64,000 bases of DNA from Crocodylus rhombifer (Eukaryota > Chordata > Crocodylia > Crocodylidae), in NCBI GenBank assembly GCA_038503035.1, contig JAVSML010000040.1, positions 310,001 to 374,000 on the forward strand, in the 5' to 3' direction. A program made the translations under genes and the position numbers. Below the pieces are notes generated by a model. The model saw nothing but the letters and a program-made list of their open reading frames with translations. It did not search any database and was not told the origin of the DNA. Below, one piece after another: positions 36,295 to 47,977 of the stretch. The first letter of the stretch is position 1; every line of letters begins with the position of its first letter.

Positions 36295-37543
36295 GCCAAA
36301 TAGTGCTGAAGGCTCTGCCTGAACTTAGACATGGACAGACCCGAAAATAAAAAAAGGAAAGAAAAGACTGATGTTTTTCTTTTTGAAATGGCCTTTTCCC
36401 TCAAAAAGCTATATGGAACATACTAACAAATGGATAAGAAAAACATCTATGCTGTTATTTTATTTTAATTTTTTTTTACGAATTAGAATATTCATGCTTA
36501 GTATTATCTTCCAGTGCAGTATAGGTCAAGGGATCTGCTGCTTCTATACTCACAGGAGATTGGAAAATATATTAGAATACCCTAGTTGGAGATAGATATT
36601 TCTAGGATTGCTTAGCAAGGGAAACCACGCTAAAAATCCAGATGTGTTTTCCAGAGTCTGAAGAATAAAATAAGCTGATAATATTTAAAGAGTCCCTCTC
36701 AATTAAAGGGAGTTTGCTTTCTCATTTAGATTGTTTGTATGCAGTCTGGCTTAATGCTAATGGGTTTTGAAGCTGACTAAGAACTTAATTCTAAAAAATT
36801 ACAGGTGTTATAGAATTTATTCTGCTCGGAGCTGGTTGTAGATTTGGGGCATGTGTTATAACATATATATACATATCTGAAACATACTTGTTCACTTTGA
36901 AGTAAATGGCAAAACACCCACAGGTTTCAGTGACAGCAGAATTAGGCCTATTATAAAAGACAAAAGACAAAATAAAACAAAAAGAAACATTATGATTAAA
37001 ATGAAAATGTGTCAGAGATTAATATACTTACTACAATAAATTGCTATTTCAACTGTCTATAAAATCATTACCTGTATTTAACATAAACAATCTATAATGT
37101 CCCTTCTGAATACAGCTCACTGTGACAGTCCAAGACGACATAAATAACAGTATAACTAAAGTATACAAAGCAGTCCATCTTATACAGCATTATTTAGTTA
37201 AAAAACTGAAACAAATCAAAAACCTCTCTATCAATGTTTTCTAAAGACAGCATTCACAAACCAGGCTACATACCATTACATCAAATTAAACTATATGGGT
37301 CTTTATGATATAAGAATCTTCTGGGATATATGAGACTTGCAAATGGAAATCATGATTTCCATCATGTGTTTCTTTTGGAGTAACCCTAAGGTAATCCATA
37401 CACCCATCTTACAAGTCACTGGACAGCTACTATACAGTAATACAAATTATAGCTTCCTCATAAAGGTTCTCTGTTTTGCAAACAAGGGCTCAGTATGTGG
37501 AATGACAGCTTAATTTTCCATTTTGACATTTGTTAAAAATGAG
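36295..37543. other. No gene seen; would contain the 3' UTR of the minus-strand exon at 37544
   Basis: If 37544-37744 is a terminal coding exon, its 3' UTR extends leftward into this stretch. An AATAAA signal on the minus strand occurs at about 36817. No other feature is evident. Confidence 0.35.
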
Positions 37544-37744
37544 CTACGGCATAGTCTGCCATAGAAACTTTGTGAGTATTGTGTAGAAATCACTAGCACT
37601 CTCAGACTTCAGCTCACACCTTTTCCCAAGGCCCATGATGAACAGGGCTGCCTTGGACATAGAAATAGGTTTTTGGAACCAATCAAAACCTTTCACACAA
37701 TTGGCAGGCAAAACTTCCATCGTGTTTTCTTTTTTAACAAATAC
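37544..37744 (-). CDS. Candidate last coding exon of an unrecognised minus-strand gene
   Basis: A 66-codon open frame ends in TAG at 37546-37544. On the minus strand it is preceded by a pyrimidine-rich tract and a consensus CAG acceptor (plus-strand CTGAAG at 37745-37750), and the exon starts in phase 0. The peptide has balanced protein-like composition: it begins VFVKKENTMEVLPANC, contains GFDWFQKPISMSKAALFIMG and ends LTKFLWQTMP. The other two frames are broken early (one hits TAA within ten bases). I do not recognise the family. Upstream exons should lie to the right on the same strand. The exon-like frame at 40613-40850 ends in phase 1, so the two could only join through an intermediate exon. 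Alternative: a chance frame beside a chance acceptor. Confidence 0.55.
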   Translation of the reverse strand, partial: VFVKKENTMEVLPANCVKGFDWFQKPISMSKAALFIMGLGKRCELKSESASDFYTILTKFLWQTMP

Positions 37745-38529
37745 CTGAAGATGAACAAGGCAGTGGAATAGATAAAAGTATAGGTTGTACATTATTGATC
37801 CCACTATTAAATTTTACAGTATTGTAGTATTAGTGATTTTTGGTACTATTTTACTACCTGATCCAAGGGCTACTGCAATCAATGGAAGGACTCCCATTTC
37901 CTTCAGTGGTATATGAATCCAATACTAAGATCCTAGTTAAAGAGCACTGAAGCACATAACTAAATCAGTCTTTTATCAGAAAAGCATTAAGTGCATGGCT
38001 AATCGCTCTTTCTGAATAGGGATGGTCTTTTGAATTGTGCCTTAGTGATTACATATCACCAGTCTAATATTTCAAACGTTACTTACCTTATATGGTACTT
38101 TACAAACATTACCTTGTTGATGGAAAATGAATGAAACCCAAATACCACTTTTCCAGCTGAAGGTCAAACTATTATAAAGGATAAACAGAAGAATAAGGCC
38201 TCACGCAAAATAATCAAGTCATGAAGCACCATCAGGACGTATCCTGTATTTAACATCATTGCTCTACCCTTTTCTTGGGTATCTGTAAGAATGGTATAAA
38301 AAAATTATTTTCCAAGTCAATTAATTGCTTAATGCCACATAGTATTATGCAAAATGCTGTCCTTGATGGCACAGATGAAATTATTCATTGTGTGATTGTG
38401 GCTTATGTATTGCAGATTACAAACATGGTGAAAACCATTATCATCTTATTGGCTTTGTTTCACAGAGTTTCCAGATGTAGCACAACCAACTGAGATCTAA
38501 GTCTTAATGTAATATCCTTTATAGTCATG
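37745..38529. other. No gene seen; intron if the exon at 37544-37744 is real
   Basis: AT-rich sequence with no second exon recognised. Confidence 0.35.
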
Positions 38530-38804
38530 GTCTACACCAGTAGAAGCTGACCTTTTTGGCAGGTGTGCCATAAATAAATCCCTATGCGCTCCCCAAGAAC
38601 CATTCAAATCCTCTTCTCCTGCCTAATCTGCTGCTCTGCTTTCTACTCCCTGCTCTGTGCTCCTTGCCCAATCTGCTTTCTGTTCTTTGCCCTATTTGCA
38701 GCTGTGCTTCTTTTCCCTTCCCTGGTCTGTTGCATGTCTCACACAGAGGTTGCCTGTGCCATTTGTGGTATACATGCTGTGGGTTGATTACCTCTGGTGT
38801 AGAC
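38530..38804. mobile_element. Probable hAT-like MITE with perfect 11-bp terminal inverted repeat
   Basis: GTCTACACCAG at 38530-38540 is the exact reverse complement of CTGGTGTAGAC at 38794-38804, and the match continues imperfectly inward (GCAGGTGTGCCATAAA against TTTGTGGTATACATGC). No outside direct repeat is clear; the outermost 8 bp (GTCTACAC) have hAT target-site composition but are inverted rather than direct. Non-coding. Confidence 0.55.
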
Positions 38805-40464
38805 AGCTGTAAAACAGCTGTAGAATTTCTTGTCTAGTAATTGCTAGGATGAGAGGAGATGAATTACTGTTGCTGAAGTTTCTTAGCCTCCGGGCTGTTC
38901 TAACTTTTGATTGGTTGCTCATGGCCTCAAAGGATAGTTTCAGCTTCCAGGTTTTGCTGAGAACAGTACATCCTGACCAAGTAGGAGAATGTACAGGTCA
39001 CTGTTAGCTCTATCATACCTGGGGTTTTGTAACAGCAAGGACAGTTATACATTCTTCTCACATGCGAGGATACCTTTTTTATGTTTGAGAGGCATATGGA
39101 TGCTGTAATACTACTGATTATCAGCTATGTATGTACACAGGAAACAGTCAAAACTTCAGAATGCTACCATGTAATGTTTACTATCAGACAGGGTCCATCC
39201 AGAACAGTGAAGCAGGAGGAAACAGATTTGTTTTTTGTTGAGTTTTTTTAACCTGAAAGTGATCCTTTGACATACTCCTCTGACCTTCTTATAAGGTGAA
39301 ATTTCATCATACTACAGCATGTGACATTACAGGTTCATAACACAATGGGGATGACTCACTGTCTGGGAATTCTGGAACGATATGGCCGTTGTAAAAATGG
39401 TGCGACAACTTGCTGTACAAGGTCAACAAGGAAAACTTGTAACTTGGCACAGAGATGAGTCAGGTGTTTTCTAGTTTGTTTTGGCATAGTTAATCAGCTC
39501 ACATAGGCTGATATTAGCATTAAAGGTGCAAACCAGTCAGTTGCTCAAAGTGTAGGATAAAACCAACACTAGTGTTCATTGTTATAACAGGCATTGCACA
39601 TAAGTTGTCGCACTGTGTTTTGCCCTTGGGGGCTGACCTTGATTACCTTTCCAGAAGAAGGCCTTATCATAGAGAGGTGCTTGATCACAAATGTTGTGCT
39701 TCTGCCATAGTCTGCCATGTTTCAGAGCAACCTTAATGAATCATTTTGCCCTTTCACCAATTTACTGGCTGGAGATTAACCCCCAAATTAATATCCTGTT
39801 TGGTTTTTTTTACAAGGGGTTCTAAAAAAGAGGTTGCAGCAACTGAACAAAGTGAGCCATACAAAACCTGTCTTCCAGTCAAGGTAGTAGAGCTACATTT
39901 GTTTCAGATGGAAGTTGCTATTTGTTTATCTTGCTTTAAGCATTTCTTGTTCTGCTGAAGTCTGATTAACCTGAATTAAGAAACATACCCTGGCTCCTAT
40001 ATCATTCCCCCTTTCCCCACCCCCCACTCTTGTAGTCTATGAACTTTCTTATTGACTTAATTAATTATAAGATTATTAGACCACAAATACAGTTTTTTCT
40101 AGAACACCACTGAAGTCTGGATACCTTACACGTTTTCTCACAACCTTTTTTGCTCCTAGTTCCCTTCTGATCCAGGATAGCGGTGTTCAAATGACATTAC
40201 CATCTCATAGTTGCTCTGTGGCCTATATGAAATGGGTTTCTTGGCTTTGGTCTTATTACCAATGGATAGATGTCCACATCACAATAGCGATTACCACATA
40301 TGCCAACTGGTTGGCAGCAGGAAAGTCATGGGGTGGGCTATGAATGAATGGGCCTTGGAGTCTGAAGTCACTCTTTCATAGTGTCAAAACCCACATGCAT
40401 TGGCCACACTTGGGAAATTTTTACTGTCCACCCTGTACCTATTCTTCAGCCTCTGGTGTGCTTA
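38805..40464. other. No gene seen
   Basis: Single-copy-like DNA with no supported exon. Confidence 0.4.
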
Positions 40465-40475
40465 CTGAACATTAA

Positions 40476-40611
40476 GCAGACAAGGTTCTTTGGGTAAATC
40501 TGATCTCTTTTATTAGACCAACTTAAAAAGTTGGAAGACAATTATTAAGCAAGCTTTCAGGTTCAAAAACCCTTTGTCAGGCTAAGGAAGTTTCAGCAGT
40601 TGGTGTGTGCT
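40476..40611 (-). mobile_element. Short retroelement copy 2, with 11-bp TSD
   Basis: Flanked by the perfect direct repeat CTGAACATTAA (40465-40475 and 40612-40622). It shares the 3' end with the copy at 17556 (plus-strand GCAGACAAGGTTCTTTGGGT) and the TTATTAGACCAACTTAA block, but is 5'-truncated at 136 bp (plus-strand GGTTGGTGTGTGCT at the right end). It has inserted exactly at the end of an exon-like minus-strand frame. Confidence 0.85.
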
Positions 40612-40612
40612 C

Positions 40613-40850
40613 TGAACATTAAAACATTTGATGATGCTAATGAGATAGTTTTGACTTTCCCTAATGAACTCTTCTTCTTCCTCTCCTTTTCCTCCTCTTC
40701 CCTGTCTGAGATTGTTGATGACAAGTATTTAGCAGAATTTGCAGATTCATTAGAATCTAACAGGGCTGCCATGTGAGTGTTTCTGCTATGACTGTTGTAG
40801 CAGTTTGAACTCTGGATACTCAATCCTGTTTCTTCTTCCTTGCTTCCCTC
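40613..40850 (-). pseudogene. Exon-like minus-strand frame whose splice donor is split by a retro-copy
   Basis: On the minus strand a pyrimidine tract and AG (CTGTGAG) precede an open frame of 79 codons starting EGSKEEETGLSIQSS, with Ser/Asn-rich sequence and then a charged run (DREEEEKERKKKSS). If the 136-bp insert and one target-site copy are removed, the frame ends in a good donor, TTCA/GTAAGC. In the present sequence the frame reads into the insert and stops after a few codons. It is either an exon disrupted by the insertion or a chance frame. The low-complexity charged run lowers confidence. Its phase-1 end does not join directly to the exon at 37544-37744. Confidence 0.3.
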
Positions 40851-40871
40851 CTCACAGAAAAAAAGAGCCAA

Positions 40872-42651
40872 CTCTAGATTGTCTTCCTGTTATTTGGAGG
40901 ACACCTGCAAAACAGTCTACATCTGATCAACTAGAAATAAAAATCATATTTACTGGAAAATCTATTAACATTAACATCTATTAACATTAACACCATAATG
41001 GTTTGCAAATATCAACAGCCACCTTTCAAAAGCACTTTATCAAAACACACATCTTCATGGTAGGAAATAAAATGGAAAGAGTAAATCATCTTATAATTTT
41101 TCATTAAAACTTTAATATCCACAAAGATGCAGAATTGCATAAGAATGCCCTTCGGGAGGAAGAAGGGGAGAAGTACACAGGAAAAGAGAGGACATTGATA
41201 AAATAAAGTTACGGCCATGAAAGAAGAAATCTTATCTACGGTTGGTTGGCAGCAATGAGAGGAAATTACTCAATATCAGTATCTTATGCCATTGTCTTAA
41301 AAGATTTAACTTCTATTTATGTCTATAGATCTTTTACTACTATAATGAAAGGGTGGTGACATGGCCAGCCCTGAGTGGTGACCGTTGGGGGGCAGGTGTG
41401 GGGAGGGATACAAAAATAGCAGCAGCTATGCTGACATATGCATATTTCACCTATGCACAGACCATTAGATTTTTTGGAGAAGGAAAACCTAAGCTCCCCA
41501 GAGCTAAGATTAAACCCTGCTATGTATAATGGTGTTACAGGCAGCAAAGTTAAAACTATTGCAGCCTTATTAGCAGCTACTTGAATATATAAAGACCAGA
41601 CCTTTGCTTGTGGAGTGTGAAATGTGGATATGTCAGTAGAAGATTCCTTTCACTTACCAAGCAGCTTTAGCGATATGATCCTAGCATTTCTATATAAAAA
41701 TATTATTATTTGTAACTCTGATAGTACTTAATGAGCCTTTCTCTCAAACTAGGATGAAATTGTGCTATGCACTGTATGAACCTTACAGGAAATTCGTAAA
41801 GATTTGTAGAATATTCATATGCATGAATTTTCTAAGGCAAAACTACTCAGTTAATGAACAACTGCACCACAAGCTGACTTCAGTGGTGTTGTGGGTCAGT
41901 GTCTCTGAAGGTTTGGTTCACTGAGCAAAACTATTTGGTGCATTTTAGAGTGGTGTGAAGCTTGCCAATTTCATTTTTTAATTGTTGATTTTCCTCAGTT
42001 TCTGTCCATGTGGATTTGAGTGTTGGGCAAACCCAAATCTCAAACAGAGTTCATGGGGAATTGAAGAAAAAAGGGGAAAATTCCTCAGTCTCAGTATACA
42101 ACCATTTATCAGCCCAGTTTTTATTGGAAGTTGTCCCAAATTCAATAGGAGTTTGTGAAACTTGGATGGCCAAATGGTAATAGGCTGTCACCCTTACTGG
42201 CTAGATCCCTATTGGCTAGTTAGTAGCATTAAATTTCTTCTTAAAAAAGATTCAGTACATTTGGTTATTGGTAAAGCATGGATGAGAAGATTAGATTCAG
42301 CTCAGATTTAGATTAAGAGCTATCTCAGAGTTTGTATTTAGATCCAAATCAGGGCTAAGGCTTGTCATGCAGAAACAGTGTTGCCTACTGAAAATCTCTC
42401 CCCCTTATCACAGAGATAGCATAATCTATTTTCTTCTTGGAGGTTCTGCAGCCTATACAAAAAAGTTACATGCTATCTCAGGTAGCTTTAATTTTTCTTT
42501 TTTTCCTTGCTGTCTTAATATAAAATACCATGTCTGAATGAATTAAACTATATAGTTTCTTTTGAAATAGATAGGGTGGTTGAGCTCAGATTGGAGAAGG
42601 GAAATGATGGGAATTGTCTCTGATAAACTAAGACAATCCACAGCTGATACG
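40872..42651. other. No gene seen
   Basis: AT-rich single-copy-like DNA without recognised exons or repeats. Confidence 0.4.
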
Positions 42652-42659
42652 GTTGGAAT

Positions 42660-43429
42660 TAGGGATATGAAAGGTTAAACATTTAACAATATGTATATTT
42701 ACATCGGTATTACATTAAATGGTTAATGTTTAGAGCAGAAACAGGAAAGCAGCAGGGCAGGCAGAAGGAAGGCAGGAGCGAGGGGATGGGGAGGGAGAGG
42801 AGGAAAGGTGAGGAGCGACTAGTACCATAGGCCATGGAATGGGGTGGACCAACCAGGCCATGGCATGACCAACTTTTAGCACGTTAATTTAGCTAGCTAT
42901 GCAGTTAAAAAAAACCCAGCTATACAGTTTTAACCGGAATGACAATTGTGCATTTCTAGGTTATATAAATTAATGTGCTAAGAGTTGGTTGGGCCATGGC
43001 CTGGGTGGCCCACCCTGTTCCATGGCCTATGAGTACCCATAGCTAGTCTGTTCCCTTCCCCCCCATGCACTGGTGGCTGCAGCAGACTGGGAAATCTCCT
43101 CACCTGCTGCTGCCACCTGCAGTTTCACATGGGCTGTTGTCTGGTGGGCCTTGCTGCCGCCTTCCCCCCAGTCAAGGACCATGGGGAGCAGCTTCCAGCA
43201 ACAGCTGTGTCCAAGCAGGTCTGTGCATGGCCCCCAGGTCCCTGCGCTGCCCCCGGCAGGTGGCTGCGGCTCCTCCTCTGCAACAGGGTGAGGTGGGGCA
43301 GGTGCTGACTTGGGTCTCTACACCCTCTGGCCGAGACTAACTAACTATGTGTCATCAGCTAACTGTTTAACTGATATAATTAAAGGAGATTAAATGGATA
43401 ATTTTTTTTTAACGATATTTACATCCCTA
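42660..43429. mobile_element. hAT-like foldback element with subterminal palindrome
   Basis: Starts TAGGGATATGAAAGG and ends GATATTTACATCCCTA (TIR core TAGGGAT). Flanking 8-mers GTTGGAAT and GTGGAAAT match at six of eight positions, so the target duplication is degenerate. Inside, about 70 bp at 42831-42895 (CATAGGCCATGGAATGGGGT and onward) returns inverted at 42966-43035, forming a large stem with CCATGG-rich arms. A GC-rich block at 43030-43330 makes open frames that are not genes. Confidence 0.7.
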
Positions 43430-43437
43430 GTGGAAAT

Positions 43438-44959
43438 ATGCCCAAGGATTCTGGTTTGAGTTTTCTTCCTTTGAAATTTCAAAGGAGATTTCAGTTTTGG
43501 CCTATGCCTATTAAAAATAGATAACTAAAGGCTAAGTGAGTCCTACTCATTCTTAGTATCAAGTATAAACAGAAAGATTTAAAAAAACCCAGATGTTATT
43601 GCTTTTTATGTATTCCCTTTCTATGCTACCTTTTGAATAGAAATATGATACAGAAAATAAGGAGGCATATGTGAAACAAGAAAACAAATAACATTAATCA
43701 ACATAGAGGGGGAAAGAATGACATTTTGCACTGACTCTGTGCCCTGAGCAGAAAAGCCTCGCATCAATAAAAGCCCTCATACAGATCTACAACAATCAAT
43801 CAGTTAGTCAATTATGAAAGAAGGGAATGAACGCAGAAAAGACAAAAATGACTGGGACTCATGGGAATCTTCATTACCTGAAATCACAAGATATTCATAG
43901 TGAGATGCCAAAGGATGATCATTGCTTCAGACTCAGAAGGAAGACAAGACCATATATACAGGTCTCTCTGTCATTTTGCTGTAAGGGAAAAATCTTTGCT
44001 AACCCCAGGCCAGGCATTTGAGCCAGAATCAGTTAAAGCATCTACTTTCTTTCTACGTGAACAGGCCCATCTAATCCAAACATTAGTTTGGCTGTTCCAG
44101 GTATTTAAAGTGCCAACGTTTACTCCTAGAATAGACTATGCAAGGCCAACTCTCCTCCACCTTGTCTCTCATCAAGCAAGTTTCCTTCATAAAAGGAGAT
44201 TAGCTCATTGCAGCTTTCCAAATGAACGTACATTAAACACAGTTGTTGTAATAGATTTTTAATGTTCTGCACTTCGTTGCTGTTTATGGCGCATCACTAC
44301 AAACCCTGGTATAATTCTGTAGAAAGCTTTAGCTTTACTGCTGTTCCCTTATCATTTTAGCATTTTTGTTTCGCAGCACTGGAAGAAACAGTGTTAGCAT
44401 CATTCCAGAGCAGTGCCACAGTCCAGTGATGCAGTAGGCTGACAATGAAAAAATAATGTACCTGCACCCACTGATAAACCATCTATAGCTCCATGTGTAG
44501 ACTTTAGTGGGGAAAACAAATCCGTGCTGAAAATCAAATACTGAGGCAAAGACAGGGTGTAAATTCCTTCTAGGTACTTGTTTCTGATGAGACTAAATCA
44601 GATTACTGCTAAGAGAATTTCCTGAAGAAAAAATATGGAAAAGTGTGCAATTACTTAGACCACTTCATTTTAAAGTGGTACTGACCACAAGTGCAACTGT
44701 GTACATTTTGCAATATTTGCCTAAGCGAAAGTCTAAGCAATTCAAAAGTTAGCCGTTCAGTCCACACCTGTTCTTCACCTGTTTGCTAAACACCAGGTGC
44801 TCAGTATATTTAGATTTGCTGTTTACCTTTGAAAGCATTCTCAGAGATGCATATTTTTCTCACATCCTACCTCAAGCAATCCAAGTTATTTGAACTAGAC
44901 TAATTCCAGCAATTCACCTCCAATACTGTTTGAACCATCAGGAGACTTGTCCCCTTTTG
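43438..44959. other. No gene seen
   Basis: AT-rich single-copy-like DNA. No exon or additional repeat recognised. Confidence 0.4.
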
Positions 44960-44998
44960 ACCTTACCTGAACAATTAAAACAGTTCATTTCAGAAATG

Positions 44999-45735
44999 TC
45001 AAAATGCTTTGCCTTGAAAGAAAATCAATTCTTTCCTATTTGTGAGCAGCAGGTCAAGAAGAGCACGGCTCCTGGTTTGGCTCTCCAAAACTTGCACCAG
45101 GAAGTTGTCCCCCACTCTCTCCAAAATCTTCCTAGATTGCCTGTGCACTGCTATATTGCCCTCCCAGCACATGTCAGGGTGACTGAAGTCCTCCATGAGA
45201 ACCAGGGCCTGTGGTACAGAAACTTCTGCTAGCTTTTTGAAGCAAGCATCATCCACCTCATCCTTCTGGTCTGTTGATCTATGGCAGACAACCACCATGA
45301 CATCACTATTGCTACTGTCCCATGTGACCTTAACCCAGAGACTTTCAACAGGCCTATTGCCAGTTTCATGCTGAAACTCACAGCCATCATGCAGCTCTTT
45401 TGCATAAAGAGCAACTCCTCCTCTTCTCCCCTACCTGTCCTTCCTGAACAGTTTATACCCACGTCAGTAGTCTAGTCACATGAGCTGTCTCACCAAGTTT
45501 CTGTTGTTTCAATCACATCACAGTTCCATGTCTGTGCAAGCACTTCCAGTTCTTCATTCTTGTTTCCCAGCCTCCATGCATTCATGTACAGACACCTGAG
45601 GTAACTAGCCAGTTGTCCTACTTTCTCAAGAAGAACAAGAAGAAGGCTTCCTCTGTTGCCCTTTCCTGCTTGCACTTCCTCCAGGTCACCCATTTCCCTG
45701 CTTACCTCAAGGCTTTTGTCTCCATCATCTAGCAA
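44999..45735 (-). pseudogene. CR1 ORF2 endonuclease remnant
   Basis: Three minus frames cover an APE-like endonuclease: YMNAWRLGNKNEELEVL and TTETW (45735-45490), the Gly-rich block and RSTDQKDEVD (45462-45229), then EDFSHPDMCWEG (counterpart of GDFN) and ALLDLLLTNRKEL (45298-44999). Stops and frame changes break it. Residue substitutions at the GDFN site (EDFS) show long decay. Confidence 0.82.
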
Positions 45736-45899
45736 ACCTAGTTAAAAGCCCTCCTCACTAGGTTAGCAAGCCTGCCTGGAAAGATGTTCTTCCTTCTCTT
45801 CATCCAGTGGATCCCATCTCTTCCTAGCAATCCATCTTCTTGGAACATCCTGTGGTTAAAGAAGCCAAAGCCCTACTAGTGCTACCATTTGTGCAGCCA

Positions 45900-46814
45900 T
45901 GCATTAATCTACGGGATGCATCCACTCCTGCCTGGGCCCCTCTCCTTGACCTGAAGGATTGAGAAGAATACTACCTGAGCCCCTGTCCTTTTCAACTTTG
46001 CACCCAGAGCCTTGTAGTCACTTCTGTTCTGCTCTGGCAGTATCATTGGTGCCCACATGGATGAGTAGCATGGGGTAGTAGTCAGACAGCCAGATGAGTC
46101 TCAGTAATTCTTCAGTGACATCTTGGCTCTGGGATCCGGGCAAGCAGCAGACTTCCTGAGACAACAGGTGAGGCCTGCAGTTGATATACACATCCCCTGC
46201 AGAAGGAAGTCTCCAACCACCACCCCCTGTTGCTTCCTTTCAGTGGCAGTGGTATGGATCCTCCCAACACTGGGGATGCCTGGCCTGGCCTCTTCCACCA
46301 ATGGAATGTACTTCTCTTGCTCTGTTGATAGGGCTCCATATCTGTTCTCCAGGCAAACTGCTGCAGCTGAGATGAAGACTTCTGCTTGCTGCCAGAGGTC
46401 ACAAGCTTCTAGCTTCCACCTTTTTGGGAGTCCATGTCCTCTTTCCCCTCTAGCACTGCCTCTGGCAATCCTTCCTCCACAGTCCTTAAGGTCTCCTCCA
46501 GCACTGAATCAATGAAGTGCTCATGGTGAAGGATGCTTCGGAGCCTCACCACCTTCTTCTGTAGCTCTTTTGCCTGGTCCCTGTGGGACACCACCTGGGA
46601 GCATCACAGGCAATCCTCCACTTGACTGTCACTAGAAGGAACCCACAAGGCTGCAGTCTCCACAACACCAAAGCAGGACTTGGGTGGAAGTCTCAACAGT
46701 GACTGGTCTTGCCTGGACAGACACCTCACAGGTGCAAGCAGAAGAAGAGCTGGCAGTGGCTTTGGCATTGTGACATCCTGGAGCCATCTCTCTGGGTCTC
46801 TTAATCCACTGCAT
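45900..46814 (-). pseudogene. CR1 ORF1 remnant with esterase-like (SGNH) motifs
   Basis: Broken frames on the minus strand carry a short coiled-coil-like segment (ELQKKVVRLRSI near 46570), a Val-rich stretch followed by GDFLLQG near 46190 (counterpart of the GDS nucleophile block), and IHVGTNDTA near 46040-46065, the characteristic Gly-x-Asn-Asp block. CR1 ORF1 proteins are known to carry such an esterase-like domain. Several frame changes separate the motifs. Confidence 0.7.
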
Positions 46815-47928
46815 CTCTTTTCCTCTCCCTTTTGCCTAGCAGATCTTCCCTAGCAAACTCTCCTGTAAGCTAGCCTTTTCACTGCTTTTTTGTCCTGAAG
46901 GGTTCTCTTCTCTCTGGTAATCTCCTTCCACTCACCATTTACAACGAAGGGCGATCAGACGGAGCTTCCAGGCAAACTCCCCAGTGAGCCCCGCCTCACT
47001 CCAGAGTCTAATTAAACAAGGGGCTTAAGTATTGGTCTAACTGCTGAGTTTTAGCTACTTACACTAAATATATATAGGTTAGTTACTTTTAATTAAAGAA
47101 AGAGTTTACCTTAAAGGCTTCCCTTCAAAGAGTGGGGCAGTGAACTGATTTGCAAACTGCCCTGTTTGCTGCCCTGTCACTCACCCCCTGGTTGGTTCGG
47201 GAGTCTCCTTTTATACCCTCCTGGGTCTGGACTGGCTCCATGCCCTTGTTAGGGCTTTTGTCAGACACAGGTAGCAATCACCCAGCTAGCAGCTCTTCCA
47301 GCTGCTCTGAGAACATACCCAAACAAGCAGCCCACCGAACAAACACTTGGCAAGCCAAACACACAGACAGCCCTGGTTCACTTACCTTCCTGGAACAGGA
47401 TCTGGTGCCTGGCGCCTGGCTTCTCTTCCTTCTCCTCTTCTTGCTCCCAGCAAACTGCTTGCAAACTGCCCTGTTTGCTACCCCAGCGCAGCTGGGATGC
47501 AGAGTCCTGTAGGGTGCGGGACTCTCAGGTCCCACAGCCATGGCGACTCCTATGGTCTTTCAGCTGCAGGTGTGAATGAAGTACCCCACAGCTGGGAGAC
47601 TGCAGTGGCTGGAGATTGCAGCAACTATGACCTCCCAGCTGTTACCTGGAGTGCCCTCACATCCCTTTGGCTGGGAGACCATGTTGGCTGCAATTTCCCA
47701 GCTCCAGGGATGAGTTGCGCTCCCTAGTACCTAAAAAATCATAGCAGCTGCAGTCTTCCAGCTGCAGACCGACTACTATGTAAATTAAAGCTTGATAGAA
47801 ACCAGGCTTTAAAGTTATTGCATATTTTTGAGCAATAATGTTATAGCTGGTTGGACCTTTTTAAGGAGAGATACTTAATTTGCATGTGTAGCCTGTCTAA
47901 ATGCATCATGCAATTAACAAGGTAATTG

Positions 47929-47977
47929 TTCCTCTACATGTTGTATCTATTGTGAATAGATACAACATGTAGAGGAA
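47929..47977. repeat. Perfect 23-bp inverted repeat with a 3-bp loop
   Basis: The arm at 47929-47951 (TTCCTCTACATGTTGTATCT plus ATT) is the exact reverse complement of 47955-47977, separated by GTG. The stem is perfect. A 3-nt loop is too tight for a normal microRNA precursor. It may be a templated inverted duplication. Confidence 0.9.

Larger units (their letters stand above)
44960..47760 (-). mobile_element. Old CR1 LINE retaining 5' UTR, ORF1 and endonuclease (minus strand)
   Basis: A decayed minus-strand CR1 of a subfamily unlike the five others here. From right to left it has a GC-rich 5' region with a repeated TTGCAAACTGCCCTGTTTGC motif (about 47142-47170 and 47459-47480), ORF1 remnants (about 46810-45900), and the endonuclease start of ORF2 (45735-44999). 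The sequence stops matching at about 44960, before the reverse transcriptase. That is unusual, because 5' truncation normally leaves 3' ends; the 3' part was probably lost by deletion. Confidence 0.8.

Noticed and set aside
47929..47977. microRNA precursor
   Set aside because: A perfect 23-bp stem with a 3-nt loop is too short and tight for a typical precursor.
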